Positions 11,823 to 25,607 of a DNA stretch of 64,000 nucleotides are shown here, piece by piece. A program made the position numbers and the translations under genes. The first letter of the stretch is position 1. Each line of letters opens with the position of its first letter. The notes under the pieces are model-generated. The model worked only from the letters and a program-made list of their open reading frames with translations, did not search any database and was not told where the DNA came from. The stretch comes from Dioszegia crocea (Eukaryota; Basidiomycota; Tremellomycetes; Tremellales; Bulleribasidiaceae), in assembly GCA_001600615.1 (NCBI GenBank), contig BCKK01000006.1:496001-560000 (forward strand), in the 5' to 3' direction.

Positions 11823-13423
11823 CTACACAAGTCTGACTTCGGAACCATTATAATCCTTTGAGTCATCATGCTCAAGCGACTCGGTCGAATCCGCGAGCCG
11901 ACTAGGGCCTCGCTTTAGCGACTCGGTCGAAGCAGCCAATTGGCTCGGGCCCCGCTTGACGGTGGGCTGCCACTCCTGAACGGCGACATCAGGGGGTCCG
12001 GCCTGGAAGGTCAGCTTGGTTGTGTGAGTAGGAATGATGGACGTACGTGAGTATAAACTTCCGTCGTCACGTTGATTGCTGTAGGCATGCGTCGGGTAGA
12101 GGAAAGTTCACTTTTCTATGGAGCGTCAGTCAAAAGTCTCACTCCGTAAGGACAGCGATACTTACCCTGGCATGTGTCGAGTCAGTCCCCATGCGTGCGG
12201 AGATGGTATAGCGGCTGTTGAGTGCGGCAAAGAAACAGAGGGCGTATGTCTGAGGGAAGAATCTGAGGTGGTATCAGCTACATTTGGCATGGATCAGGAT
12301 GATAAACACTTACACGAAGGCCAGAATGTAAGTGGGGTAGGGTGCAGATACGAAGGTGACCAAAAATCCTATTGAGACGCATGTAGGAGGAGCCTGTGTT
12401 TCGATCCCAATCCTACGTATGTCAGCGCTATACACCCAAAGACTTGACATTTGACTTACACGATGAGTTTCTGAATGATCGAATCTGTCGTCTTCCATCC
12501 TGTTCGAGAAGACAAGAGCTTGATGACGATCAAGATACTGATTACTAGATCGCCCACCATCTGTCCGATGAGAAGGACATGGGTGAACACCACATCCATC
12601 TGCGCTCATCAGCTGCGGTCATGGTAGTTTAAAGAGTGGCCTACGTGGCTTCGCGTACCCAATGGCGCCTGGATGTGGGCTATGGCAGCTCCGATCGCTC
12701 CTACAGAAGTGACCAATCTGGAAGGGTCAGCACCTCGTCCCATATGGGTGTGGGAAAGACTCACATGAGGGCAACGAAGATCACTCCAAGGTACCACGAG
12801 CGGCCGTACATCATCCAAGCCCGACGAGCGAAGAAGCCCTGAGACAGGTCAGCTTGGCCTTGAACTATGCAACATGAGCCGGAATGAGAGTGGACTTACA
12901 GCTACGAGGGCGTGGGTGGTTCCACCGAGGAGGAAGTTCATGCTATCCCCTATTTGAGAGTGAGCATGAATCATATTCTGATGCAGTCGTACACACATTT
13001 GGCATCATCCGATACAGGTTTCAGGCCAAAGCGAAAGGCGAAGACGCGCATAGTGTAAGCTAATTCGCTGTGCATATGTCAGCATCGTGCTCATCGTAAT
13101 TGCTGCAATACTTACTAGCCTATCTGCAAGAGCGCCATGATCGTAACTGCCCACTGTCATTGTTAGCACGCTTACAGCTGGTGTACAGGTAGAGAGGAAA
13201 TTACGACGAGAACTCGGGTACCTCGTCGGTCGGACCCATAGCTAAAGTGCATGTAGTTCATCCAGGCCGGGATGGTAGCTCCAAAAAGTACGGTGCACAT
13301 GATGAAACTAGAAAGGCGAGCAAGCAGAATTCCTGATATATCATCACAGAGAATGACTCACCCGACCATGACCGGGCCTTTGTAGAATGGGACAGCGGGA
13401 AATGTCTCTGGGCTGAACTCCAT
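11823..13423 (-). CDS. DUF6534-domain seven-helix membrane protein
   Basis: About nine to eleven short exons. The ATG (complement of 13421-13423) gives MEFSPETFPAVPFYKGPVMV, then FIMCTVLFGATIPAWMNYMHF. Further hydrophobic exons encode WAVTIMALLQIG, MNFLLGGTTHALVAGFFARR, WYLGVIFVALILVTSVGAIG, VFTHVLLIGQMVGDLVISIL, CVSIGFLVTFVSAPYPTYIL and YALCFFAALNSRY. The block SRTGWKTTDSIIQKLIV and the final A-A-L-N-S-R-Y are typical of the basidiomycete DUF6534 family ('R-T-G-x-x-x-T-D-S-x-I-x-x-L-I-V ... S-L-N-S-R'). These are multi-pass proteins of unknown role, resembling receptors in layout. The C-tail is hydrophilic and carries a 14-residue tandem repeat (see repeat entry), ending EVRLV. The stop is the complement of 11823-11825. 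Confidence 0.75.
11874..11957 (-). repeat. In-frame tandem repeat, 2 x 42 nt, in the DUF6534 C-tail
   Basis: Two adjacent 42-nt units at 11916-11957 and 11874-11915 encode KRGPSQLAASTESL and KRGPSRLADSTESL. The units differ at several bases but keep frame and most residues. S-T-E-S-L with a nearby basic K-R suggests possible phosphorylation sites. Confidence 0.9.
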
Positions 13424-14563
13424 CTTGGGCTATTCGGTGTAGAGCCAGAAGACAGGGGCCTCTATGAAGGACGGAAGGGCAGTGACCTGAAAGAAGGAGG
13501 CGACGCTGAGCACTAAGGGCTGCCGGGTAGATCATATATTGGAATCGATCCCTGGGGCCGTGAGTAGCGCCAAGTGGGAAAATCTCATCTCCGTCCCGCC
13601 TTGAGCCGGGATGAAGCTTCTTGAACGCCTCGTTCAGCTGACATTTCGCGCGAGATCTGTATCGTGTGGGGGAGTTACCCCGGAGTTATGACAATGCTGT
13701 TCGGGCGGAGTTTGAGTTTGAGGGCGATCAAAGCGCCGAAGATAAGATAAGGTAAGGGTGACATGAGATCGTGAATGTAAGAGAGGTCTCGAGCGCTCGA
13801 CCGAGAAATTCGAGCCTCGTAAAGCTGATATCTGTGTATAGCATTCGTTTTCCTCGCCTGATGTCGGTGCGGCGCTTCACATGATTGCGCGAGGAGTGAT
13901 ATAGAAGCGAACGATACAGATGCAAACCAGTACGCGCCTGTACCTGTACGGCCGTATCGCGTACTGGTTCGACATTACGGCATGTCTGCCAGTGGCAGCA
14001 GGAGGTGGCAGCAGGTGGCAGCTAAGTTATGCCCTCGAGCCAACTCCCATCGTCGCAATGTCGCTCTACTTTAGTCTCCTCGCACATACAAGAGCGACAG
14101 ATCCACCTCAGAACGAACTTTGTACGCATGCAATCACGATCTGCCGGACCCGAAAGCCTAACTTGGTCTTGCTCGGTCACGCTGCGGAGAGATGACAAAC
14201 TCCCCCAACTGACTAACCTAGTCTAATCCTAAACTTTCACACCTGTAGCGACCTCGGTCCCTTCTCTATACTGTGCATGGTACATACTTCGTGCTTACAG
14301 TCGCTATCGAGAAGCATAGTCGAGATGCACGCGAGTAGGGTATCAAGACCCACTCTACTCCCCTGAGCTAGCTGAGCTCGACGGAACCGAGGCGTTACCG
14401 AACTCACCCGTGTTCACAAATATACATCGCACCCCAGAATCACAAGTCGCTACAAGTCGTTTCAATATCAGGGTATTCACAATACCGAACTCGGCTCGAC
14501 GGACCGTGGCCCCGAATCATAAAATCCCACTCGCCATGGTTTCCACGTCTCTGCCATCTTTAT
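13424..14563. other. Intergenic region, 1.14 kb, with a short imperfect GGCAGCAGG repeat
   Basis: Upstream of the DUF6534 gene and downstream of the HEI10-like gene. At about 13991-14022 the unit GTGGCAGCAG is repeated imperfectly about three times. No coding exon, RNA gene or transposon sign seen. Confidence 0.45.
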
Positions 14564-16325
14564 TCACAATGGCGCCCCGAAATAGGCAGGACCGACTGTA
14601 CTGGTCAGAACATAGGACCGCCCGACGAGGTGAACAGTTTGACATACCAGCTTGTCGACCCTGAAGTCTGGGCCTCCTCTGATCCCCAGCAACGGCCTCG
14701 GCCCCATTACCCCTCTGGCCGCCGTAATTGATATCCCTGGCGACCCTCTGTCCGACCACGGAGCCCTGCGACCGGCTTGGGCCGGCCTGTACGTTGTGGA
14801 GTTGGAACGATGCGGGCGAAGGGGCAGGTCGGGAGTTGTAGGCCGATGTGGTGGACGAGACTTTGGGGTAGAAGAAGGGTCCACCTCCGCCATTGATCCC
14901 GCGAGACTGAGGGGGTGGGTTTTGGCTCGCCATGGGTGTGGGTCGAAAGGTTTGCTGGGTGTGGAAGTTGGTAGCAAGAGGTGTACCCTATATTGTCAGC
15001 TTGATGAGGGAGTTCTTTAAACACCTAACTTACAGACATCATCCGCCTCCTATCCTGGCCACGGCCGGCATCATGCGGAGATGCCTGACGCCCATCTCCA
15101 CGCATCATCTCATTCTGAGCGGCATTGCCGAGTACAGCCCGCTTCATCATCTGTCATATCAGCTTTGGATGACACCCGACCGGATGGCCCGACTCACATC
15201 ATCGTTCATCCCCTTCATTTTGAGCAATTCCCTCTCCTTCTCTTTGAGTGCCTGCTCAAATCCATGGGACCGCCGCTTCTCATTATGAAGCTGATTCTCA
15301 AAGTCTGTCACGATCAGCGGGTGCTACCACGGTCTACGAGCTCCACAGTTGAGACTCACCTTTGATCGCACGCTGTGCGCCTTGTCCTCAGTCCTGCTCA
15401 TTGTCAGACTCACGCGCAAGCTCATTATTCACTATTGACATCAGCTGATAGCTTGGAACCAGGAGAATATCCTCTCATATAACGCCAGCCAACTCACTGC
15501 CTCCAGTCACCTGCTCAGCTTCTTCCAAGCGCGACTCAGTCCTCTTCAGCGCCATAGACTGGAAAGCTCTTCGTCGAATCAGCTCAGACCGCTCCAGCCA
15601 GCTGCGTGGTCCGCTAGCTCACGCTTCTTGAGAAGTCTGGTACGTCCAAAATCCAAGGGCTCTGCAATCATCAGCAAGTGCAGAAGCGGGCTTCTTCCTG
15701 TCTCCGGAGATGACAGCTCACCTCGAAGCCACTTCAAGGATGACAGCGGGAGTCATTCCTGCCAAGATTGTCTGTATTTTGTCAGCTTCATCTCGACAGT
15801 GGAAACGTTATGCCAGCGCAAAGAGCTTACAGTCTTATATTTGGACGACGGGTTGAGGGCACAGACCTTGACGCGTGAGCTGCGGCAGATCAAAGTGTCC
15901 ATCTTCCAGCTCACGATGATATCATCACTTCTCAGTCAGCTTATTCTCGTGCTCCAATGGCGTTGGATGAACTTACTCATCCTCCAGCGCCTGCTCGCAC
16001 GCTGGGCAAACCCTCGCTCCTAATTGCTGAGAAGCGCAATCGACTAGAATTTCAGCACAGTCTGACTTTAGTTTTGGACGTAGATGTCCGATGGATACCA
16101 CATTGATGTGACAGCAATGTGGAGTAGAGAAGAGGGAGAGGAAGGAGAGCAAAGCTGAGTGAGATACTGACGACAGAATACATCTGGCAAAGTCAGCTGT
16201 GCACGTTGCCTTTCAGGTATGCAACACTCACGAGAGCAAGTAGTGACCACAGCCTGAGCTTCCATCCCCAGCTGCGCCCTACACTGATAGTTGTTGCACT
16301 TGAGGTCATTGCCCACCGCCGTCAT
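14564..16325 (-). CDS. HEI10: HEI10/CCNB1IP1-like RING protein (meiotic crossover factor)
   Basis: The ATG (complement of 16323-16325) begins MTAVGNDLKCNNYQC. After splicing, the N-terminus holds a RING finger: C-N-N-Y-Q-C, then TTCSHVFCLDCA, then VCPACEQALED. The first Cys pair is spaced C-x4-C rather than C-x2-C. Next come LNPSSKYKTTILAGMTPAVILEVASRAL and FWTYQ, resembling the HEI10 'L-N-P-x-x-x-Y-K-x-x-x-L-x-G' block. A predicted coiled coil spread over many tiny exons follows (EQALKEKERELLKMKGMND and others). A disordered Gly/Arg/Ser-rich tail ends GPAYFGAPL. The stop is the complement of 14564-14566. HEI10/Zip3 proteins are SUMO/ubiquitin E3 ligases that mark crossover sites on meiotic chromosomes. 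At least eight introns. Divergent from the uL13m gene, 337 bp apart. Confidence 0.75.
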
Positions 16326-16662
16326 CTTGAAGCTTTGAGGTCGAGGGTTGCCGCGTTGATGTTGACGTCGCTATGAAGTGAGAGGAAGGGACTTGGTGAA
16401 GAGTCAGTATCGGATGGTTCGGGACTGTAGGATGAGCATATGTAGAACACAGCGATGCCTCTGAGTCAGGGATATATAGGCCGACGTCAAGTACACACAC
16501 AGAGGAGGAGGTCCGACCGCCGCGCTTAAGGTTCAGCTGCAGGCGAAAACAACCGCACGGGCCTCTTCCTCCGGCTTACGGCAGCAGAGATTTCTCACTC
16601 AAAGTTCGCCTGTAGGGCCATTTGTGTGTTGCCTGCTTTATCTATCCCCAAGATCCATCGCA
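16326..16662. promoter_or_regulatory. Divergent promoter region of HEI10-like and uL13m genes
   Basis: 337 bp between opposed start codons. A TATATA element lies at 16473-16478, about 150 bp upstream of the HEI10-like ATG. Which gene it serves is not certain. Confidence 0.5.
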
Positions 16663-17410
16663 ATGTCAGCAACAAGAGGAAAAGTGAGTCAAGGCTTGCA
16701 GGGCCTCGGTGCTAGATCGATGGCTATGTCGAAATCCAGGCGGAAATGATTGTGCTAACGATTGCAATAGACATCTCTCGCTCTTACCCGGGTATGGCAT
16801 CACGCCTCAGCGCAAGATCGGGTGCTGGGAAATCTAGCGAGCCGGATCGCATGGGTGCTGATGGGAAAGCACAAGCCGACGTATGATCCAGCGGGTGAGT
16901 TCACTCAGCCTTTCACAGGTGGATGGAGCAAAGTATCAAGCTGATCCCATATAGTCGACTCGGGCGATTATGTCGTGGTGTCCGATGCTCTGAGTGTTCG
17001 TCTAACGGGAAAGAAGGCGGTGGAGAAGATATATAAGCATCACACGGGATTTATAGGAGGATTGAAGGAGGTTCCGATTACGCAAATGAGGGAGAGGCGG
17101 CCAGAAGATGTGAGTAATTCCGTTCTTGAGATTGGCGTATTGTCATTTTTGCTTTTCTAGCTCTAGGGTTGTAGAGTCCAGAATCTAGCTGATGTCGTAG
17201 ATTATTCGGAGAGCAGTATCAGGGATGTTGCCCAAAAACACTTTCCGACAAAGACGGCTAGATAGACTGAAGATTTACCCGACCGAAGCGCCCGAAAGCG
17301 CGCTGGGGAATGTGTTGAAGACGTGGCGGGAAGATACGGGAGGAGATGCGTTCAGAGATTCGGAATCAGCGGCGGCTCCGCTTGTCGAGGAGAAGGAGGC
17401 GAGGGCATGA
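16663..17410 (+). CDS. MRPL23: Mitochondrial large-subunit ribosomal protein uL13m
   Basis: The ATG at 16663 gives MSATRGK, then an intron, then TSLALTRVWHHASAQDRVLG and NLASRIAWVLMGKHKPTYDP. Next come VDSGDYVVVSDALSVRLTGK and KAVEKIYKHHTGFIGGLKEV. The last exon has IIRRAVSGMLPKNTFRQRRL and DRLKIYPTEA. These are the standard L13 blocks (LG-R-LAS-x-x-A-x-x-L-x-G-K-H-K-P; GD-x-V-V-V; K-x-Y-x-x-H-x-G; R-A-V-x-G-M-L-P-K-N). Three introns of about 55-100 nt. About 170 residues, normal for the mitochondrial form, whose yeast ortholog is called MRPL23. The protein binds 23S-like rRNA in the mitoribosome. Stop TGA at 17408-17410. Confidence 0.9.
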
Positions 17411-17582
17411 TGTAGCTCAGTGTATCATCAGAAGGCGTTTGGTCTGAGGTCTCGATCGAAAGGGGATACAGACTGACTGCGCTAATGACACTGAAACCAG
17501 CAGAGGGTCTAATCTAGGCCTGGATAATGGGTATAAACATGTTCATTGCGGTATTCTCTACTCTCCCTCACGCCACTCAAGT
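17411..17582. other. Convergent intergenic region, 172 bp
   Basis: Short space between the stops of the uL13m gene (+) and the next gene (-); both 3' UTRs probably overlap or abut. Nothing else seen. Confidence 0.5.
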
Positions 17583-18688
17583 TCATCCTGTACATGTCAG
17601 GGCGATCTTGTCTCTTGAGGTCATCCTTTCTTGGTTTCTGACCACATCAGCCGCTAACGTACTTTCGATCAGGCACCTCATCACAGCAGAACAGCAGCTC
17701 ACTCGGTGGCTCATCATCCTCGCTCGCATCTCCGAATTGGGTCGGCCACTCAGCCTTGACACTGCCACCGAGGAACGGCGCGTTGGCCCCGCTCATCGAG
17801 GGCGACATGGTCTGTGGCGGTGATCGGAGCCTAGATATCAGCAATGCGACCAAACGACGAACATACCCGCTTTCAACATGCTCATCGAGCCGATTTCTGC
17901 CTGTTCAGTATGTTATCGTCATCTCTCGCCAAGACGGACTCACCCGAGATCGCTCAGACCGGCACGGAAGCGTCCACTATACTGATAAGTACGCATCACT
18001 CCAGCAGACGCCAAGGTCATACTCACTCGTAGCTCGGAATGATCTTGTTGGCGCCGCCGATTCCGCCCGCCTGATTCCCGTGTATCAGATTCTTCGCCAT
18101 CCGCTTCGAGATCCGCTCCATGGAGCTGGGGGTATTGCCCGGTGTCGCTGCATGAACAACATCACCAGCAGATGCTGCAACCCCAGCACTCGGAATCCCG
18201 ACTGACCGACCCACAACTCCGGTCCCACTGACGGTTGACAACACCGCACCGATGCCGATCCCCCGACCACGCATGGCCGAGACGGTATTGAGCGGGCGAG
18301 CCTCGCCAAGTGGAGTAGAGAGCGATGACGGGACGGAGCCGATGCCGCCTGACGAGGTAGGGCGGGACACAGATGGCCTGGCGAGGATGGGTGCGTTCCG
18401 ACGAGGGGTCGCAGGGGTATTGAAAGGAGTCTGCATCTTGTGCGTGTGGCCCGGCCCGAAGAGCTGCGGAGCGGGCACGGCACGGGTACCCCACATAGCC
18501 TGTCCCGAGGGGAAGGTGACGGGTGAGCTGGGCTGAGAAGGGGAGAGAAACGCGGAATGCGGAGGCGAGGTATTCAGAGGCGAAAGAGGAGGAGATTGGG
18601 GCATGAGGTCCCGGCCCAGCGTGCTGATGGGGAGCTGCAGATGTGCGGACGGTGCAAGAGGAGGAGGGCGGTTGAAAGTGAGGGACAT
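17583..18688 (-). CDS. Unknown Ser/Pro/Gly-rich protein
   Basis: Not recognised. The ATG (complement of 18686-18688) gives MSLTFNRPPPLAPSAHLQLP. A 220-residue first exon rich in Ser/Pro/Gly/Thr ends MERISKRMAKNLIHG and GANKIIPSY. Four short introns then join DGRFRAGLSDLG, NRLDEHVESG, LRSPPQTMSPSMSG with SELLFCCDEVPDRK, and NQERMTSRDKIALTCTG. The joins keep frame only with the downstream of two adjacent AG acceptors in several cases (for example CAG then TATAG). No transmembrane helix or known domain. The N-terminal part looks disordered; the conserved-looking part is the C-terminal third. The function cannot be inferred. Confidence 0.5.
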
Positions 18689-19180
18689 TTTGGGTGTGGA
18701 TCAGGTATTGATTGGGTGGAGATGGGGCTTTTTGGTGGATTTGTCTGAGTATACGCAATGAGATGTAGATGTACGGTTACGACAATAACGGGGCGGGAGT
18801 GTGAAAGTAAAGGGCGAGGCCTTGTCCTACGAGTAAACCCTGGAGAGATGAAAGGATCACGACTTACCCCTGGCTCAGCTGTACCCTAGGGTCCTTTGTG
18901 CCGATCAGGGGAAGGATGAGGAGCTCCGGCCGGCGTGAGAGAGTGTCAGCGTGTAGCTGGAAAGGACCCGAGTCAGCATGGTCTCGAAAAGGTCCCATCG
19001 CTGGAAATCAGTCGTGAAGACAGTAGATGTTCGCGATGTTCTTCAGACGGGCGGGCAAGTTGGCTCAGTGCTGTTCTCACTGATTGACAGGCAGTCATCC
19101 AGCAGATCGTACCAGCACGCTCCATCATCCGTTATGACATCGATCATGCAATGGTTCTATCCTTGAGCCAACCCTTTCCG
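18689..19180. other. Intergenic region, 492 bp
   Basis: Between the start of the small unknown gene and the stop of hydrolase A. Holds the presumed promoter of the former. No structure noted. Confidence 0.4.
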
Positions 19181-20129
19181 TTACTTCCGCAAGACCTCTA
19201 CGCCTAATTGGCCTGTCATTCCCTCCATGATAACACTAGCGACAACCTCCGCGCCAGTCTTGTGCGTATCGTGCGTGACCCCCGCCTTCCACCCGAACTT
19301 GACATGCGGGTGCTTCTTCTCCAGTATGTCGGCGTTGCTCGCTGGGTAGACACTCTTCAGCTCGGGATCAGCAGCGAGGATGATGATCTGGGTATTGGGG
19401 ATAGCAGAGGGCGCTGGGATGAGATCGTGCGATAGGTTTCCCTGGCGTACTTCCTATCACTATCAACAAACCTGCACTTCAAAGACTCGTCAGACTCACA
19501 TCGAAAAGATCCGAAATCAACCTTGAGTCCATTTGGACAAAAGCCAACCTCTTCAAGATTGCTTCTTCCCTTATCCACTTCTGGTTTCCCTTCAACAGCT
19601 CTTCCTCACTCGGAGGATTCTGGCATCCGCCTACCATCTCCTTGATGCGCTCGTCGGAAGGGACAGGCATGTCGAGGATGGGCTCAACGAGGACAGCTCG
19701 GGCAGGGGGATACTTCAGCTGGGTGAGCAAAGGGAGGATGGTGGTTGATCCGAATGACACGCCAGCGACGACGTCGTATTTCTCCTCGGAGAGGTGTTTG
19801 GCAAGGTAAGACGCTAGGAGGGGGATGGTGTATCGTTCAGAGGAGTGAGGGGCCCAGCCGTGGCCCAGGAGGTCGGGCGCATCGACTCGCTACGGCGGTG
19901 TCAGTCATCCTTCAATTTAACATTGCGGCAGATACACGTACGTAGCCTGTAGATGTCAGCAGCTACCTTCCCGGCATGCAGATGCACTTTGGAGCTCACC
20001 GTTCTTGATGAGAATCTCGGCAACCTTGAAAAAAACAGCCCCGGTACCCATCATCCCATGAAGCAGCAAAGCCCTCTTGGGAGCGGTGGGCGAACCCCAG
20101 GATGTGACGCTGTACTCGAGGTTGAACAT
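19181..20129 (-). CDS. Alpha/beta hydrolase, copy A of a tandem pair
   Basis: The ATG (complement of 20127-20129) begins MFNLEYSVTSWGSPTAPKRA and LLLHGMMGTG. Next come AEILIKNG, GYRVDAPDLLGHGW, the nucleophile elbow AGVSFGSTTILPLL (G-x-S-x-G), then LAADPELKSVYP and GWKAGVTHDTHKTGAEV. The order LLHG (oxyanion), G-x-S-x-G, Asp, His is the alpha/beta hydrolase triad. About 260 residues. Introns: one after IKN, a 5-nt exon at 19942-19946, one before RVDAPD, and one after SDLFD (46 nt, acceptor GTGATAG). The stop TAA is the complement of 19181-19183. The substrate is unknown. The frame stays open upstream of the ATG, but copy B shares MFNLEY as its first well-conserved residues, so I start there. 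Confidence 0.75.
19942..19946 (-). other. 5-nt micro-exon (GCTAC) in hydrolase A
   Basis: On the minus strand the sequence reads intron-CTACAG, then GCTAC, then GTACGTG. It completes the codons for Gly-Tyr between IKN and RVDAPD. Skipping it would shift the frame. The family consensus 'G-Y-R-V-x-A-P-D-L-x-G-H-G' supports it. Confidence 0.8.
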
Positions 20130-20626
20130 CGCTATACGGTCAGATATCTCTGTGTTCTGGAAAGAGATGTACAGAGGAGCATTGTCAAGCTGCCGCCTTA
20201 CACTGTCTATGGATATACTCGAGGCAGAGACGGTGGATTGATGTAGCGGGTCCGGGCCGGGATGACCGGAGGATATCCACACGCCTGTACTTCCCGAACT
20301 GAGGAATGCTGGTAAGTAGTGGGACCATACTTGTACATCCTGGATCCTGTACTTGGCCATGGCGCCTGCTGGCAGCTCTCCAGACACTGAAAGCATGCTA
20401 TACTGCGATTGGAACTCCCATACAGTAGTTAGAGGGATACAGACGGCGGGCATGGTCTTAGTATGATGCCCAGGCTATATCCGCCGGTATTTCCCTGACG
20501 AACCCCAATTCAGCCCTCCATACCTCTCAGCGTCCTCACAAAGCCTAAGATAGATTCTGTCCTCATCAGGCTGATCCGCTGTCCTCATCGCAGACCCAGG
20601 ATCCGACTCTCCTCCACCGCAGTCGA
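20130..20626. other. Intergenic spacer within the hydrolase pair
   Basis: 497 bp between the start of copy A and the stop of copy B. A minus-strand frame in line with copy A stays open here as far as 20453, but I see no family likeness, so it may be 5' UTR. Holds the copy A promoter. Confidence 0.4.
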
Positions 20627-21580
20627 TCACTCGCGCAGAACCTCAATTCCCATCTGCCCCTTCATCCCCTCCATAATCACGCTCGCCACGATCTCCGCCC
20701 CGGTCTTATGCGCATCATGCGTCACGCCAGCCACCCAACCGAACTTCACATGCGGATGGTCTCGCTCCAACATAGCAGCCCGACTCGCGGGGTAGACACT
20801 TCTCATGGTGGGATCGGCAGCGAGGATGATTAGCTCCGTATTGGGCAAGGCGGACGCGGTGGGGATGAGGCCGTGAGAGCATTCGCTTCGGCGTCTCTCC
20901 TGGTCTATCAGTTCCGCATCCGTTCTCTATTGAGAGACTGGACGACTCACATCATGCAAATCTCGTATCAGCCTCGGATCCATTTGGACCAATGCGAGCC
21001 GTTTCAAAATCGCCTCTTCCCTCACCCACTTCGGATTACTCTTCAATAGCTCCTCCTCGGTTGGCGGCTCGGCACACTTCCGTATCATCTCTGCAATATG
21101 CTCATCTGACGCAGCGGGGACATCCAGTACAGGCTCAACGAGGACTGCGCGCCCGGGCGGGTATTTGAGCTGAGTGAGAAGGGGGAGAATGGCGGTAGAT
21201 CCGATAGAGACACCTGCAATCACGTCGTATTTCTCTTTCGAGATGTGTGTGGCGAGATGGGAGGCGATGAGAGGAATGGTGTATGGTTCAGAGGCATGAG
21301 GAGCCCAGCCGTGGCCTAGGAGATCGGGCGCGTCGACTCGCTGGGAATTTGTGTCAGGGTGTAGACCCCGAACAGATTGATGATTTGAGACCACTTACAT
21401 AGCCTGAATCAGTCAGTTAATCTCGTGAGAGGGATGTGTAGAGAACCCACCATTCTTAATTAGTATCTCAGCGACTTTGAAGAACACAGCGCCAGTCCCC
21501 GTTAGGCCATGTAGCAAAAGAGCACGTTTTGGGGCTGTTGGTGATCCCCAAGAAGTGACGATGTATTCGAGGTTGAACAT
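20627..21580 (-). CDS. Alpha/beta hydrolase, copy B of a tandem pair
   Basis: Close paralog of the gene at 19181-20129. The ATG (complement of 21578-21580) gives MFNLEYIVTSWGSPTAPKRA and LLLHGLTGTG, then GYRVDAPDLLGHGW and the elbow AGVSIGSTAILPLL. It ends GWVAGVTHDAHKTGAEI, MKGQMGIEVLRE and TGA (complement of 20627-20629). The same three introns are at the same places, including a 5-nt exon at 21399-21403. The third intron uses acceptor CAATAG and adds RTDAELIDQERRR, a stretch more charged than copy A's EVRQGN. Triad residues Ser, Asp (AADP) and His (VTHD) are kept in both copies, so both may be active. An in-frame ATG at 21661 (MGLDILVKRRP) would extend it by 27 residues. Confidence 0.75.
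21399..21403 (-). other. 5-nt micro-exon (GCTAT) in hydrolase B
   Basis: On the minus strand the sequence reads intron-GATTCAG, then GCTAT, then GTAAGTGG. It encodes the same Gly-Tyr as the micro-exon in copy A, with a synonymous last base. Confidence 0.8.
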
Positions 21581-22154
21581 GTCAAAATGAGCCAAACGTA
21601 GGTTGGAGGAGGATGCAACATTATGAGTCGGTCGTCTCTTGACGAGGATATCAAGACCCAAGAGCAGATAGGTGGACGCAAATCAAGTGGGTCCCTCTGC
21701 CCGGTCCGCCGGGCCGGGTGGGGTATGAGGAGTTTGTGCATGTGCATCAATCATTTGATTGAGAAACTACCCGATTGGGAGCCCTATGCTGTCGAGATAA
21801 GATAGTGGAAGTCCACCTGCAAGAGACGATCTGTTTGACCATTCTAGCATAGACTAGACGTACAGCTTGTATGCATGGAATAGGGCAGATAGGGCATATT
21901 CGTGTGAATATTGCCGGAGAGATTCCCATCCGATCATGACCCGCCTTCTCGCTTGGCATCGCGGAGTCCTCCGTAGCCTAGAGAGGCTGCACAGACGACC
22001 AACAGGGTGCAAAGCCAGGAACAAAGTCGGCTATCCGAGTTGACCCTCGCCAGAGCACCGTGATTGAGGTTACCGGTCTCGAGCTAAGGAGCGTGACGAT
22101 TTTGCCGGAAGAGCTGTCCGAGCACAGTGCTCGCCTAGTCGCATTTCCTCTCGC
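21581..22154. other. Intergenic region, 574 bp
   Basis: Upstream of hydrolase B and downstream of VPS34, both minus strand. No gene or repeat supported; expected to hold the copy B promoter. Confidence 0.4.
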
Positions 22155-25374
<3,220 letters not shown>

Positions 25375-25607
25375 ATTGATGGCTAGGTGTGGGTTATATG
25401 ACCATGACAAAAGCTAGAGCATGAGTACAAGTCATATGTCATAGGGAGCGCGCCAAAGGCAGTTGGGGTGGGCACCCATGGTGCCGTAACTGCCATACGT
25501 AAGGGCGGAGATGCATCGCATCTCCATGCAAAAGTTGCCACAGGTACTAGTAGCTATGGGTACATCTATGGTCACTTCCTCCTATCAGAGCTTGTCTGAT
25601 CTACATC
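25375..25607. promoter_or_regulatory. Divergent promoter region VPS34/NOP14
   Basis: Only 233 bp between opposed start codons, so regulatory sequence is likely shared. No clear TATA box seen on either strand. Confidence 0.55.

Noticed and set aside
20130..20453. In-frame extension before the ATG of hydrolase A
   Set aside because: Not similar to copy B, where shared sequence begins at MFNLEY.
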